Shown: positions 16,540-26,600, counted from the stretch's first letter. The stretch: 64,000 nucleotides of DNA from Paludibacteraceae bacterium (GCA_017551675.1 JAFZLC010000057.1:1-64000); one strand, 5' to 3'. Notes: generated from the sequence alone by a model not told the origin. Numbers and translations: made by a program.

Positions 16540-19509
16540 TTATTCTTTTATGATTCTTCGTGTCACACTGTTTTTGTTGTTCTGGATTCGTACCACATAG
16601 ATACCCTTAGCTAAGTCGGATACATTAATACCGCTCTTTAGTTGCTGACAAGTAAAGTTACCTGTTTTGACAACTGTGCCCAACAAATTCACAAACTCTA
16701 CTGTTACATTACCAGTGAAGTCGCTATTTGAGAGTTCGATATAAAGAACATCTTTACAAGGGTTAGGATATGATGTGCAGATCTCTGATTGAATGTCTGG
16801 AGAAGAAACTCCATTACCTAATATGGCTTTAACCACCGTACGAGCACATCCCGAACCCGTTGTAACCTGCCAATTAGCAATTGCAGGGAATCCTTTGGTT
16901 TGATTGCCAGAACCAGTGAAAGTAAGAGGATCTCCTTGGTGAGCAAATGATGAATAGTCAGAGATATTCTCATAATATGCGATAGCGAATGCCGAGCACT
17001 TACAAGTAAGAGAGTAGGAACCTTCTTTGTCAATCTCTATTGGATTGCTGAAAGTTACAGTGACGAACTTATTTCCAGAAGATACTTGGAAAGCATCAGA
17101 GGTGAAACTCTTTTTCTTTCCACCCGTCTCCAACTCAGCCGTTACAGTCTGGCTTCCTGTGTTATATGGAGAACCTAAGATATAAAGAGAGATAGAAGTG
17201 ATGGTGCATGGCTTGTTGGCCGTGAATTTTGCTGCGATATCACCCCAGTTGACTCCCGTTCCAGAGAATGTTTTCTCTGTTGGACCAACAACAATGTTCA
17301 TCTCTCCAGCATCTTGTACATAAAAATTCTTATCAGCTGTGATAGTGGTAGTATAGGTACTTCCAGTTGCTAAAGGAGTTCCACCTTCCATCACATCATA
17401 CCATTCATAATCACCTTCCTCCTCAACTTTCATTGTCACTTTACCCGTTGCATCTGAAACAGCATCAGGAATGTTAGGCAACAAAGATGTAACGTGAACA
17501 GGAAGCTCTATAGCATCACAATTGGCAGCTGAAACCTCACATAAATATTCACCACCTTTAGTGAATGTGTAAGATGATGAAGTAGCATTCTTCAATTCTT
17601 CTCCATCTTTGTACCATTGATATGTAACAGGAATATCACCATAATCAAAATCTATTGAAGCTATAGATGGATTACAAAGTTCTATATCAGGTTCATAGTC
17701 ATACGTAGGAAGAGCAGCGATAACAGTAACTGTTGCGCTAGTAGTCCATACACCAGCTGAATCTATTTCGCATTTATACTCTCCTGGAGTAGATACATTA
17801 AGTGTTGATGCGGCAGCAGATGATTCTATCTTTTTATCATCCAAATACCATGTAAAGATCTTTTTGCCATCAGCAGGCACCTTAGAATCCAATCCGATGG
17901 AACGCATTCCACAAAGAGATCTCGTTCCGCTCAAATCAGGTGTAGGGTGTCCGAACTTGTTGACATTGACAGGGTTGATGATGGAGTTGATATAACCCAA
18001 TGCACCAACCAATCCGGCGTTGTAGTCGATACCACCTTCTGAATAGGTGTAATCAGCACCAGGAACATCGTTATAGCTACCATCCAAATTACCACCGACA
18101 AGATAACCCAACTGACTATATTGAGATTTGATGGAAACGCCTGTCTCCTTATCAGTATCTTCTCCATAGAAGTTTCTGTGGTGAACATACTTAGGTGATT
18201 TGCTTCCGAAACCAGTGATGTAAGAGAGGTTACCTGAGTTCTTACCCATAATATATTCTATGGTGTACAAAGAATATTGGTTGATTGAAGACATTTCGCC
18301 CTTCAACTTATTATACAAACCATACACAAATGCTTGGTTGGCAGGGAAACGAAGGATACCCCATGCACCTTTTTGCTTGTTCAGCATATAACCTGATGTT
18401 GGCTTGTACATTTGATTAACGTAAAAGTCCATCACCTTCATGGCTTTTTCACCATACGATGAAGCGGAGCCGAAAGAAGCCATTAGGTAGGCAGCCAAAT
18501 CATCCGTATTGTTGTAACAAAGAGAATAGTTGTAGTTATAGTCTTTCTCTTCATTCATCCATGTACTGTTCTTCTCTGCTTCTGTCAAATATTTTTTATC
18601 ACCAGTCGTACGATACAACTCAGCATTGAAAATCACAATATCCGTTATGAATTTAGGTTTTGAACCATAAAAACCACCAGCAGACGAGTTTCCTTGTGCC
18701 GTACCATTCACAAACTCATAAGCCACCAATGCTTTATCAAGACATTGTTTTGCGTAATCCGGATCAAACGGTTTATAGAGACGTGCCATAGCAGCAAGGG
18801 CAGAACCACATAGAGCCGCCATAGAAGTCACATTTCCAGAGGCTTTAGAAACAGGTCTGGAACCACCAGCCTCACCACCTTCGTTGTTAGGTAACGTAGC
18901 CATCACTGAAGCTGTCACCCAATGTTTGTGATCCAAATCACCATCACCCACCTGATAATAGAAGACAGAACTGCTTCTTACACATTTCATCAGATAATCG
19001 GTAGCATACTTCACCTCATCCAAGATGTCGGGAATACCATTAGGAGCACCTTTCTTGCCCTCCCATGTGTAGTCACCCGATGAAATGTATCCTTTATAAT
19101 CGAATGAGTAATAATCATCATATCCTTCTGGGAACTCGGAATATCCCAATAGCAACATATAGGCAGAGTAAAACTCCGTCTGTCCAAATTTCACATGGTC
19201 ACCACAATCAAACCATCCACCCGTCAAATCATAATCGCCATCTGCATCTTTCACAAAGGATTGTCCCTTTTTGAAATTGCCAAGATATGATTGCAGCGCA
19301 TTGGGAACACCTGTTGGCTCATGTTCTGCCAACAACCAGTTAGGTCCCACTCCGGAACGTTGTGCACCGTAAAAACGAGTTGTCATCCACAATGCCTTTT
19401 GATACTGTTCCTTGTCAAAAGAGAGTGAGTTCTGAGCAACTGCCCCCAATGTGGAGGAGAAAACCATCGTTGCTCCTAATATGTACTTAATAACTTTGTT
19501 CATGTTCAT
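16540..19509 (-). CDS. GH9 endoglucanase with Ig-like domains and T9SS tail
   Basis: 989 residues from ATG 19509; the longer frame adds 35 residues in front of a clear signal peptide (MNKVIKYILGATMVFSSTLGAVAQ). The GH9 (alpha/alpha)6 domain covers about 30-520: GGWFDCGDHVKFGQ with catalytic-base Asp (D101/D104), HHR at 443-445, and SEGGIDYNAG with general acid E491. Two Ig-like/PKD-type modules follow (TWYLDDKKIE; TYQWYKDGEEL), then a beta-sandwich module. The tail has a type A T9SS sorting signal (SYPNPCKDVLYIEL ... KGIYVVRIQNN ... RRIIKE). Secreted cellulase, probably anchored or released by T9SS. Monocistronic with a terminator. Confidence 0.95.
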   Translation of the reverse strand: MNMNKVIKYILGATMVFSSTLGAVAQNSLSFDKEQYQKALWMTTRFYGAQRSGVGPNWLLAEHEPTGVPNALQSYLGNFKKGQSFVKDADGDYDLTGGWFDCGDHVKFGQTEFYSAYMLLLGYSEFPEGYDDYYSFDYKGYISSGDYTWEGKKGAPNGIPDILDEVKYATDYLMKCVRSSSVFYYQVGDGDLDHKHWVTASVMATLPNNEGGEAGGSRPVSKASGNVTSMAALCGSALAAMARLYKPFDPDYAKQCLDKALVAYEFVNGTAQGNSSAGGFYGSKPKFITDIVIFNAELYRTTGDKKYLTEAEKNSTWMNEEKDYNYNYSLCYNNTDDLAAYLMASFGSASSYGEKAMKVMDFYVNQMYKPTSGYMLNKQKGAWGILRFPANQAFVYGLYNKLKGEMSSINQYSLYTIEYIMGKNSGNLSYITGFGSKSPKYVHHRNFYGEDTDKETGVSIKSQYSQLGYLVGGNLDGSYNDVPGADYTYSEGGIDYNAGLVGALGYINSIINPVNVNKFGHPTPDLSGTRSLCGMRSIGLDSKVPADGKKIFTWYLDDKKIESSAAASTLNVSTPGEYKCEIDSAGVWTTSATVTVIAALPTYDYEPDIELCNPSIASIDFDYGDIPVTYQWYKDGEELKNATSSSYTFTKGGEYLCEVSAANCDAIELPVHVTSLLPNIPDAVSDATGKVTMKVEEEGDYEWYDVMEGGTPLATGSTYTTTITADKNFYVQDAGEMNIVVGPTEKTFSGTGVNWGDIAAKFTANKPCTITSISLYILGSPYNTGSQTVTAELETGGKKKSFTSDAFQVSSGNKFVTVTFSNPIEIDKEGSYSLTCKCSAFAIAYYENISDYSSFAHQGDPLTFTGSGNQTKGFPAIANWQVTTGSGCARTVVKAILGNGVSSPDIQSEICTSYPNPCKDVLYIELSNSDFTGNVTVEFVNLLGTVVKTGNFTCQQLKSGINVSDLAKGIYVVRIQNNKNSVTRRIIKE

Positions 19510-19678
19510 GTTTACGCCTATTATATGTTTTAAAATTAAATACTTAACAATTAAAATCCTGTCTACTAATTTATTTATGGTGAGTTCTTTACACGAAACG
19601 AATATAAAACCCACCCTATATTATGGAAATGCTAATATAGGGAAAAAATGGATATGTCAAAGAGATTTTACCTAATTT

Positions 19679-20131
19679 TTACTTCTCCACAGGAATCTTT
19701 GCTATACGTCTTTCATGTCTACCTCCCTCAAAATCAGTTGTTAGGAAAGCTTCCACGATTTCCAACGCTTTCTCTTTGGAGATGAAACGTGCAGGGATTC
19801 CCACTACATTTGCATTGTTATGTTGTCTTCCCAACTTAGCGATTTCAACTTCCCATGAAAGAGCTGCACGGATGCCCTGATGCTTGTTGCAGGTCATACT
19901 AATACCGTTACCTGTTCCACAAATAGCGATACCGAAATCACATTCTCCCGCCTCTATGGAGAGTGCCATAGGATGCGCATAATCTGGATAGTCACAGCTA
20001 TCCGTCGTATTGGTTCCAAAATTACGGAAAGCTTGCACTTTACTACCTAACTGTTCGATAATGTAATTTTTCACTTCCACACCCGCATGGTCATTGCAAA
20101 TGCCTACTACTAATTCGTTTAGTGGTTTCAT
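19679..20131 (-). CDS. rpiB: Ribose-5-phosphate isomerase B
   Basis: 150 residues, RpiB/LacAB family. Motifs: GICNDHAGVEVKNYI, DYPDYAHPMA, GIAICGTGNGISM (active-site loop with Cys), AALSWEVEIAKLGRQHNNANV. It interconverts ribose-5-P and ribulose-5-P in the pentose phosphate pathway. Transketolase, a frequent neighbour in Bacteroidales, is not next to it here. Separated from parE by about 50 bases on the same strand, so co-transcription is possible. Confidence 0.96.
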   Translation of the reverse strand: MKPLNELVVGICNDHAGVEVKNYIIEQLGSKVQAFRNFGTNTTDSCDYPDYAHPMALSIEAGECDFGIAICGTGNGISMTCNKHQGIRAALSWEVEIAKLGRQHNNANVVGIPARFISKEKALEIVEAFLTTDFEGGRHERRIAKIPVEK

Positions 20132-20182
20132 ATTCTATTTATTATTAACATACTAATTTTTAAACCAATGAGTTGACACACC

Positions 20183-22072
20183 TTATTCTGTTGGCACATC
20201 CTCCTCGATGACTAGGTTGTCGATGATAAAGTCTCTTCTTTGAGGAGTGTTTTTACCACGATAAAACTCCAGCAACTCTGTAAAGGCATCTTCCTTACGC
20301 AGAATCACCTGGTCGAGACGTATATCATCTCCAATAAAAAACTTGAACTCCTCTGGATCTATCTCTCCCAAACCTTTGAATCGAGTAATCTCAGCCTTCG
20401 GTCCAATTGTTTTAATGGCATTCACACGTTCTTCATCCGTATAACAATAGAACGTCTGTTTCTTGTCTCTCACACGGAACAACGGTGTCTGAAGGATATA
20501 AACATGTCCTTGTCTCACCAAATCAGGGAAGAATTGCAGGAAGAAGGTGAGCAACAACAAACGGATGTGCATACCATCATCATCCGCATCGGTAGCAATA
20601 ATCACTTTATTATAGCGAAGTCCCTCCATGCCCTCTTCAATGTTCAAGGCTGCCTGAAGTAGGTTGTACTCCTCATTTTTGTATACGATCTCGCGTGTGG
20701 ATCCCCAACTGTTCGGAGTCTTTCCTCGAAGACTGAATACTGCTTGATAAGCAACATCACGACACTTGGTGATGGATCCTGATGCTGAAAGTCCCTCCGT
20801 GATGAAGATAGACGATTGTGCTTGTCCCTCTCCCTTCACATCGTTATAATGAATTCGACAATCTCTTAGTTTCTTATTGCAAAGGCTAACCTTTTTAGCG
20901 CGCTCGCGAGCCGCTTTTGTCACACCAGCGATGGCCTTACGCTCTTTCTCTGCCTCTTGTATCTTTTGAAGTAGGATATCAACTGTTTCTTGGTTCTTGT
21001 GCAAATAGTTATCCAACTCCTTTTTAACGAAGTCGTTAATAAACTTATTGACGGAGATGGTTCCCTCCAAATCCATATCTTTGGAGCCCAACTTAGTCTT
21101 AGTCTGACTCTCGAATACTGGTTCCTGAACGTTGATTGTGATGGCTGCGACGATTCCCTGTCGGATGTCGGCCAATTCCATATTTTTATTGTAAAACTCC
21201 TTAATGGTCTTGCCCAATGCTTCACGAAAAGCAGACTGATGCGTACCTCCCTGTGTGGTGTATTGTCCGTTGACAAAGGAGTAATAATCTTCTCCATACT
21301 GCTGACAATGGGTGAAAGCAATCTCGATATCCTCCCCTTTCAGGTGAATAATTGGATACAAAGCATCTTCGATCATTCTTTCAGACAAAAGGTCACGCAG
21401 ACCATTCTTAGAATGGATCTTCTTTCCATTGAAATAAAGTGTCAGTCCAGTATTTAGATATGCATAGTTACGAAGCATGGTTTCGATAAACTCCTCGTTA
21501 TATTTATAACCGACGAAAAGCTTATATTTGGGATCATCATCCGGACGGAAGTAGACAAGCGTACCATTCGGTTCGTCAGTATCCACCAAACCAGAGTCAC
21601 TCACCAATACACCTCTTGAGAAGATAGCCGTTCTCACCTTTCCTTCACGGAAACTCTGAACACGAAATTCAGAAGAAAGAGCATTGACCGCTTTCGTACC
21701 GACACCATTCAAACCAACAGATTTCTTAAACACCTTGCTATCGTATTTACCACCCGTGTTCATCATAGAAACAGCATCAATCATCTTTCCTTGTGGAATA
21801 CCACGACCATAGTCGCGCACGGTGATTGCGCCATTCTCCAACTTGATGTCGATTTGCTTGCCGGCATTCATACGGAACTCATCGATACTATTATCAAGCA
21901 CCTCTTTTAAAAGCACATATATACCATCGTCAAAATGAGATCCGTCTCCTAACTTTCCAATGTACATACCTGGTCGAAGTCGAACATGCTCCAACCCCTC
22001 CAAATGTTTGATACTATCGTCATCGTAGTTCCCAATCTGGGAATTCTCTATTGCGAAATCCAAATCTGCCAT
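20183..22072 (-). CDS. parE: DNA topoisomerase IV subunit B (ParE)
   Basis: 629 residues from ATG 22072; an upstream TTG in the same frame falls within the -7 box. GHKL ATPase: [13 protein letters not shown] (N-box), [42 protein letters not shown] and [16 protein letters not shown]. The start [19 protein letters not shown] and the total length favour ParE over GyrB. It decatenates daughter chromosomes with ParC, whose gene is not adjacent. Confidence 0.93.
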   Translation of the reverse strand: MADLDFAIENSQIGNYDDDSIKHLEGLEHVRLRPGMYIGKLGDGSHFDDGIYVLLKEVLDNSIDEFRMNAGKQIDIKLENGAITVRDYGRGIPQGKMIDAVSMMNTGGKYDSKVFKKSVGLNGVGTKAVNALSSEFRVQSFREGKVRTAIFSRGVLVSDSGLVDTDEPNGTLVYFRPDDDPKYKLFVGYKYNEEFIETMLRNYAYLNTGLTLYFNGKKIHSKNGLRDLLSERMIEDALYPIIHLKGEDIEIAFTHCQQYGEDYYSFVNGQYTTQGGTHQSAFREALGKTIKEFYNKNMELADIRQGIVAAITINVQEPVFESQTKTKLGSKDMDLEGTISVNKFINDFVKKELDNYLHKNQETVDILLQKIQEAEKERKAIAGVTKAARERAKKVSLCNKKLRDCRIHYNDVKGEGQAQSSIFITEGLSASGSITKCRDVAYQAVFSLRGKTPNSWGSTREIVYKNEEYNLLQAALNIEEGMEGLRYNKVIIATDADDDGMHIRLLLLTFFLQFFPDLVRQGHVYILQTPLFRVRDKKQTFYCYTDEERVNAIKTIGPKAEITRFKGLGEIDPEEFKFFIGDDIRLDQVILRKEDAFTELLEFYRGKNTPQRRDFIIDNLVIEEDVPTE

Positions 22073-22087
22073 ATATACACTTTTTGG

Positions 22088-22095
22088 CAAAGATA
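22088..22095 (-). promoter_or_regulatory. -7 box for parE
   Basis: Minus strand reads TATCTTTG, 16 bases upstream of the chosen ATG; matches TAnnTTTG. Confidence 0.55.
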
Positions 22096-22135
22096 CAATT
22101 TTTTGGTGGATTATAGTTAACTATTTGAGTGACTT

Positions 22136-22561
22136 TTACAGATTAGCAAAACTACCAAAAATGAAGAGGATCAGAAACAGCAAAACAATGAACCTTACAA
22201 CGGTTTTACAGATATTCAAAAATCCCTTCCCTGTGCATGACAATCGTCTCTCCTTTCGCAAACATTTTATTTCTTCAATCGGAAGCACATCCTTCACAGA
22301 GCCCCCAAATGTCTTATGAACAAATAAGGTAAGAAGAAAGATGATGACAAGGTTTAATGAAACAGAATGCGTGACCCCATGTTGCACCTCTCCATCTATA
22401 ACAAAACTATAATAACAAACAGGGAACCCAATGTTAATACCATACGGGAGTGGTTGCCAATACGGGATGTGGAGTATGCCACCAAACTTATTGTTTATCA
22501 GAATCGACAAAAACATATAACTGACAAACGTAAAGACATATAGTATAACAAACCTTCTCAT
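22136..22561 (-). CDS. Hypothetical membrane protein
   Basis: 141 residues from ATG 22561 (TTG two codons earlier). Predicted helices at about 3-23, 66-86 and 118-138, with a basic cytosolic-looking loop between (EEIKCLRKERRLSC). No family recognised. It stands between parE and a divergent exported protein. Coding status is supported by the organised helix pattern, but conservation is unknown. Confidence 0.55.
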   Translation of the reverse strand: MRRFVILYVFTFVSYMFLSILINNKFGGILHIPYWQPLPYGINIGFPVCYYSFVIDGEVQHGVTHSVSLNLVIIFLLTLFVHKTFGGSVKDVLPIEEIKCLRKERRLSCTGKGFLNICKTVVRFIVLLFLILFIFGSFANL

Positions 22562-22644
22562 TTCCAATCTCTATTTAGGTGGGTTCTACAAAATCATTTC
22601 GTGGAATGATTATTTAAACAGTGAATTTATAGGGCTCACTTTAA

Positions 22645-22681
22645 TTATTTCGCCAAAAATAGTATTTATTTCGCCAAAAAT
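22645..22681 (+). repeat. Two identical 16-bp direct repeats, 21 bp apart
   Basis: TTATTTCGCCAAAAAT occurs at 22645-22660 and again at 22666-22681, start to start 21 bp, two helical turns. The second copy abuts the -7 box of the gene at 22732. This geometry suits a pair of binding sites for a dimeric regulator, or a small promoter duplication. Confidence 0.6.
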
Positions 22682-22682
22682 T

Positions 22683-22690
22683 ATACCTTT
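22683..22690 (+). promoter_or_regulatory. -7 box for the gene at 22732
   Basis: TACCTTTG, a perfect Bacteroidota -7 box directly after the duplicated 16-mer. Confidence 0.6.
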
Positions 22691-22731
22691 GTCAGACTAT
22701 GTTTATATAATTTAGTGGCAAGCAAGATCGG

Positions 22732-23343
22732 ATGAGCTTTCAATTTAGTAAAAATATGAAAAGATGGGTACTTCTGTTCCCTTTGTTCTTCTTTATCCAT
22801 GCGTATGGAGAAGAGGAGTTCTCTTCGTATTTTATCGACTATGTAGATCATGGGAAAAAAGCCACTGTTGGTGTCGTTTGCATCGACTCTTTTGCGCTGA
22901 ACAACAAAGAGACCAGTTGCGAGGTGACGTTTTACAAAACATCACAGAAAAGTGTCGAACGAAAACTACTTTTCCAAAAAAAAGGTGGGTGGCGAACTAC
23001 ATCGAAAGATCTTGGTCCTAAGATGAACGAACAAGACCAAGTATTTGTGGATTTCATCAATCTGTTTTCTTCCAACAAGGAATTCCAATTCAATCACATC
23101 ATTTTCCCTCTTCCCATAACGGTTAAGGAATCGGATGGAGCATCAAAGAAGAAACTTGTCATGCCGCGCGATTGGGAGATGCTGAACTATTCCCAATTAT
23201 GCAATATGCTTTATGCCATTCAATCGGGACGAGAAGGGAACAATCGTAAAATATACATCTACCAACGTGGAGTGCTTCAAGCCTTCTACAACTTCATCTA
23301 CATCAACAAGAATTGGTATTTGATTGAGATGGAGACTTACTAA
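22732..23343 (+). CDS. Exported protein, DUF4348-like
   Basis: 203 residues. A signal peptide begins at Met9 (MKRWVLLFPLFFFIHAYG). The mature part includes FVDFINLFSSNKEFQFNHI, FPLPITVKE and a C-terminal GVLQAFYNFIYINKNWYLIEM. The FPL and WYL strands recall the Bacteroidales DUF4348 family, of unknown function, from memory. Start 22732 or 22756 are both possible. Upstream direct repeats suggest regulation. Confidence 0.65.
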   Translation: MSFQFSKNMKRWVLLFPLFFFIHAYGEEEFSSYFIDYVDHGKKATVGVVCIDSFALNNKETSCEVTFYKTSQKSVERKLLFQKKGGWRTTSKDLGPKMNEQDQVFVDFINLFSSNKEFQFNHIIFPLPITVKESDGASKKKLVMPRDWEMLNYSQLCNMLYAIQSGREGNNRKIYIYQRGVLQAFYNFIYINKNWYLIEMETY

Positions 23344-23394
23344 TCCTTTAGTGACAACCATTCATTGTCTCCACCGGACAACAGACAAGCTGCA

Positions 23395-24405
23395 TCATTT
23401 CAGCCATCCCTCTTTGCGATACCAATCAATGCATTCTTTCATACCTCTTTCCAAAGGATAATCAGCCTTGAAACCAAGGTCATTCTTCAACGGTTCTATA
23501 TCGCATTTCCAGTTCTTAGCCACTAAGATATTGTATTTATCAATGTTGAGTGTTGGGGTTACACCCATCCAACCTCCTACTTTATCAAAGGCATAGCACA
23601 CGCCCTTGGCAAGGAATTCAGGTATCTTCAGCGTGAGTGCCTTTACACCCAACAATCTTTTACAAAGTGCCGCATAATCGTCGGAAGTCCACACATCCCC
23701 ATCTGCCACAAAATAGGCTTTGCCAAAGGCTTTTTTCTCAATGGCAAGGAAGATGGTCTTCACCAAGTCTTTCACATAAATGAAGGTGATGTATTGTGGG
23801 TCATAACCAATACCAGGATTTAGATGGTTGGAAAGGGTTTGGAGCATAACAAAATAATCCTTCTCCTTCGGACCATAGACACCTGTCGGACGAAGAATCG
23901 TATAAGGGAACTTCTCCACGTCAAGAGAGCGTAAGAAGTTTTCCGACTTCAATTTGCTCTTTCCATAATAGGTGTTGGGCGTTGGTGTATCATCCAGCTT
24001 AATCTCTTTCAATGTTACCTTATCACCATCACCAAAGGCGGAGAGACTACTCATATAAACAAAATGATCGGGCACCATCTCAGTCTCTATGAGGGCATTC
24101 ACAAGATTTTGTGTGTATTGAAAATTGACAACATCAAAATCTGTCTTCTGCTTGCACTTGGTCAACCCCATCGTATGAACGACATAATCCCACTTACCAA
24201 TGGATTCCTTTTGTTGAAGGAAAAGCGCTTTCAGTTTCTCCTTATCAGCATAAGGAAGGTCTATAAAATTAGGATTCAATCCTTTTAGATTATCTTTGCT
24301 ACTGGATGAACGCATGGCAGCCCATACTTCGAAACCTCTGTTGAGGGCCTCTTCCACAACAAAACTACCAATAAAGCCATTGGCACCCGTGATAAGTATT
24401 TTCAT
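23395..24405 (-). CDS. NAD-dependent epimerase/dehydratase (extended SDR)
   Basis: 336 residues. N-terminal Rossmann fold with GANGFIGSF (GxxGxxG). The catalytic region has YMSSLSAFG and YYGKSKLKSE (YxxxK). TILRPTGVYGP follows. The C-terminal part binds an unknown nucleotide-sugar, steroid-like or other substrate. Same strand as the menaquinone methyltransferase 75 bases upstream, so the two may be co-expressed. The substrate cannot be told from sequence. Confidence 0.9.
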   Translation of the reverse strand: MKILITGANGFIGSFVVEEALNRGFEVWAAMRSSSSKDNLKGLNPNFIDLPYADKEKLKALFLQQKESIGKWDYVVHTMGLTKCKQKTDFDVVNFQYTQNLVNALIETEMVPDHFVYMSSLSAFGDGDKVTLKEIKLDDTPTPNTYYGKSKLKSENFLRSLDVEKFPYTILRPTGVYGPKEKDYFVMLQTLSNHLNPGIGYDPQYITFIYVKDLVKTIFLAIEKKAFGKAYFVADGDVWTSDDYAALCKRLLGVKALTLKIPEFLAKGVCYAFDKVGGWMGVTPTLNIDKYNILVAKNWKCDIEPLKNDLGFKADYPLERGMKECIDWYRKEGWLK

Positions 24406-24480
24406 GTATATAATTGTTATTGATTATGTTTGTAAAAGTATAAAATTTATCCTTTCTGAAAGAAAAAAATAGATGACGAT

Positions 24481-25221
24481 CTATTTGATAGCCAAATAGA
24501 AGGTACACGTCTGCATGGTGAACTTTTTAATTTCCACCGAAGAAAATCCACAACTGAGCAGCAGCTGACGCATTCTCTCCCCTTGAGGGAAAGCAGCAAT
24601 CGAATTAGGTAAATAATCGTATGCCAACTGGTCCTTGGATTTTATCTTAGCAAGAATCGGAATACAAAGTTTCGTATAGAGTTTATACCCAATTTTAAAG
24701 AACCAATTTTCAGGTTCAGTCATTTCGAGAATAGCCACCACACCTCCTTGACGAAGCACACGGCAGATCTCACTCAATCCTTTGCTGAGACTGGAGAAGT
24801 TACGAACACCGAAAGCCACAGTGACAGCATCGAAAGAGTCGGATGGCAAGGAGAGTTCCGTCGCATCCTCATATTGAAAGGAGATTTTATCGGATAGGCC
24901 CAATCGTTGTACCTTTTCACGACCCACATTCATCATTCCTTCAGAGATATCAACGCCCAACAAGTAATCAGGATTTAATGAGAGTCCTGCCACGATAGCA
25001 AAATCCCCCGTACCCGTAGCCACATCCAAGATTCGTTTGGGAGAGAAGGAGGCCAATCGTTCTATTGCCTTACGTCTCCATCGACGGTCCTGTCCCAATG
25101 ACATCAAGTGATTCATCGGGTCGTAAGCACCAGCAATGCGGTCAAACATTTTAGAAATCTGTTCTTTTTTACTCTCTTGGGAGTCGTAAGGAAGTACCTC
25201 CTCGCACTTGAATTCTGACAT
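24481..25221 (-). CDS. menG: Demethylmenaquinone methyltransferase (UbiE/MenG)
   Basis: 246 residues, class I SAM methyltransferase. UbiE signatures: MFDRIAGAYDPMNHLMSLGQD, RRWRRKAI, ILDVATGTGDFA (SAM loop), VTVAFGVRNF and GVVAILEMTEPE. It carries out the last C-methylation in menaquinone synthesis. A -7 box lies about 128 bases upstream. Confidence 0.95.
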   Translation of the reverse strand: MSEFKCEEVLPYDSQESKKEQISKMFDRIAGAYDPMNHLMSLGQDRRWRRKAIERLASFSPKRILDVATGTGDFAIVAGLSLNPDYLLGVDISEGMMNVGREKVQRLGLSDKISFQYEDATELSLPSDSFDAVTVAFGVRNFSSLSKGLSEICRVLRQGGVVAILEMTEPENWFFKIGYKLYTKLCIPILAKIKSKDQLAYDYLPNSIAAFPQGERMRQLLLSCGFSSVEIKKFTMQTCTFYLAIK

Positions 25222-25348
25222 AAATATTTTAAATCAACTAAAGGGATTTCATCGAAAACAAAAAATCACCTTTTGTAATACATATAGGTGGGTTCAAGAA
25301 GAGCACACCATTAATAATCATGGGATAAAAAAGGCTTTTCCCTCACCG

Positions 25349-25356
25349 CAAAGTTA
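25349..25356 (-). promoter_or_regulatory. -7 box for menG
   Basis: Minus strand reads TAACTTTG; divergent from the promoter at 25432. Confidence 0.45.
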
Positions 25357-25431
25357 CTAAATTGGAGTCTGTCTGACAAGCGTGCAAAGGCAAAATGTTG
25401 CGAAATGTTATCGTTAGTCATACAGATTTAG

Positions 25432-25439
25432 TATATTTG
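25432..25439 (+). promoter_or_regulatory. -7 box for the SIS isomerase gene
   Basis: TATATTTG, 16 bases before the ATG. Confidence 0.55.
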
Positions 25440-25455
25440 CACGGTTAAATATAAG

Positions 25456-26070
25456 ATGGGCATGAATCAAGAGATACAAGAGATACTGAAGCACGAAGCA
25501 GAGGCAGTGTTGAACATCCCGGTAACGGATCAGTTTGAGAAGGCAATCGATATGATTGTCGAGCAAGTGCATAAGAAGAAAGGCAAGTTGGTGACCAGTG
25601 GCATGGGCAAGGCAGGTCAGATTGCATTAAACATTGCCACAACATTTAGTTCCACCGGAACACCATCCGTATTTTTACATCCAAGTGAGGCGCAACATGG
25701 CGACCTTGGATTAATCCAACCCAATGACATCATGCTATTGATATCCAATTCAGGCAAAACAAGAGAGATTGTTGAGTTGGTTTCCTTAGCAAGAGGATTA
25801 TACCCTTCCATTAAATTCATTGTCATCACAGGAAACGCAGACAGTCTACTGGCTGTAGAAGCCGATGCCTTGCTATACACAGGCAACCCTAAAGAGGTGT
25901 GTACGTTGGGCTTGACACCAACCACCTCCACGACGATTATGACCGTGATAGGTGACATTCTCGTAGTTAGTACAATGAAGAAAATCAACTTCACCAATGA
26001 AGAGTACGCAAAACGCCATCATGGAGGGTACTTGGGAGAAAAATCACGAGAGCAGAGCAAAAAAGTATAG
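25456..26070 (+). CDS. SIS-domain sugar-phosphate isomerase (arabinose-5-phosphate isomerase-like, no CBS domains)
   Basis: 204 residues; KdsD/KpsF proteins with two CBS domains are about 320, so this is the short, SIS-only form. Motifs: SGMGKAGQIALNIATTFSSTG, FLHPSEAQHGDLGLI, LLISNSGKTREIVEL, TPTTSTTIMTVIGD. The best guess is D-ribulose-5-P/D-arabinose-5-P isomerisation for Kdo synthesis; another sugar phosphate is possible. Its own promoter sits in front; tRNA-Glu follows. Confidence 0.85.
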   Translation: MGMNQEIQEILKHEAEAVLNIPVTDQFEKAIDMIVEQVHKKKGKLVTSGMGKAGQIALNIATTFSSTGTPSVFLHPSEAQHGDLGLIQPNDIMLLISNSGKTREIVELVSLARGLYPSIKFIVITGNADSLLAVEADALLYTGNPKEVCTLGLTPTTSTTIMTVIGDILVVSTMKKINFTNEEYAKRHHGGYLGEKSREQSKKV

Positions 26071-26076
26071 AAAAAT

Positions 26077-26107
26077 TTTGGATATGTGATTTTTTGCACT
26101 ACCTTTG
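26077..26107 (+). promoter_or_regulatory. Promoter of tRNA-Glu
   Basis: TTTG at 26077-26080, 19-base spacer, TACCTTTG at 26100-26107: a textbook Bacteroidota sigma promoter about 45 bases upstream of the tRNA. Confidence 0.75.
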
Positions 26108-26151
26108 CACCGCATTTGAGAAATTTCGATTGATCAATGCAAAAACAGGCT

Positions 26152-26223
26152 GGCCTCTTCGTCTATCGGCTAGGACAAGAGATTTTCATTCTCTAAAGAG
26201 GGGTTCGATTCCCCTAGAGGCTA
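26152..26223 (+). tRNA. tRNA-Glu (anticodon TTC)
   Basis: 72-base cloverleaf. Acceptor GGCCTCT pairs with AGAGGCT (terminal G-U). Anticodon stem AGAGA/TCTCT encloses loop TTTTCAT with anticodon TTC. T-arm GGGG-TTCGATT-CCCC. Discriminator A; CCA is not encoded, as in this phylum. It shares a transcript with rpsT, 35 bases downstream. Confidence 0.97.
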
Positions 26224-26258
26224 CTAATAAAAAATAAATAAAGAAATAAAGTAAAAAG

Positions 26259-26510
26259 ATGGCAAATCACAAATCATCAATCAAGAGAATCAGACAAACT
26301 GAGAAGAGAAGATTGCAAAATAGATATTATGCTAAGACTGCTCGTAACGCAGTTCGCGATTTGCGTGCTACAAACGATAAGAAAGCAGCTGAAGAGGCAT
26401 ATCCAAAAGTATCTTCTATGTTGGATAAATTGGTTAAGACTCACGTTATTCATAAAAACAAAGCTTCTAACTTGAAGTCTAAGTTGGCTAAGATGATTAA
26501 CAAACTTTAA
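26259..26510 (+). CDS. rpsT: 30S ribosomal protein S20
   Basis: 83 residues, very basic, [20 protein letters not shown] start and helical throughout, typical bS20. Probably transcribed from the tRNA promoter; ends at a strong terminator 22 bases downstream. Confidence 0.98.
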   Translation: MANHKSSIKRIRQTEKRRLQNRYYAKTARNAVRDLRATNDKKAAEEAYPKVSSMLDKLVKTHVIHKNKASNLKSKLAKMINKL

Positions 26511-26532
26511 TCAGTTTAGTTATATCGAATAG

Positions 26533-26563
26533 AAAGTTCCATAATTTATGGAACTTTTTTTTT
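26533..26563 (+). terminator. Intrinsic terminator after rpsT
   Basis: Perfect stem AAAGTTCCATAA/TTATGGAACTTT (26533-26557) running into nine T. Confidence 0.9.
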
Positions 26564-26592
26564 ATTTGCTTGTTTATTCTCTACCTTCTATG

Positions 26593-26600
26593 TATTTTTG
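26593..26600 (+). promoter_or_regulatory. -7 box for the lipoprotein at 26631
   Basis: TATTTTTG matches TAnnTTTG and ends at a TTG that could be mistaken for a start codon; the real ATG is at 26631. Confidence 0.5.

Noticed and set aside
16540-19614. Longer GH9 frame starting at 19614
   Set aside because: The extra 35 residues precede a clear signal peptide and read like leader DNA; ATG 19509 is preferred.
19608-25296. AACCCACC motif recurring at about 19608, 22575 and 25286
   Set aside because: Three loose copies in different orientations and distances to genes; could be chance.
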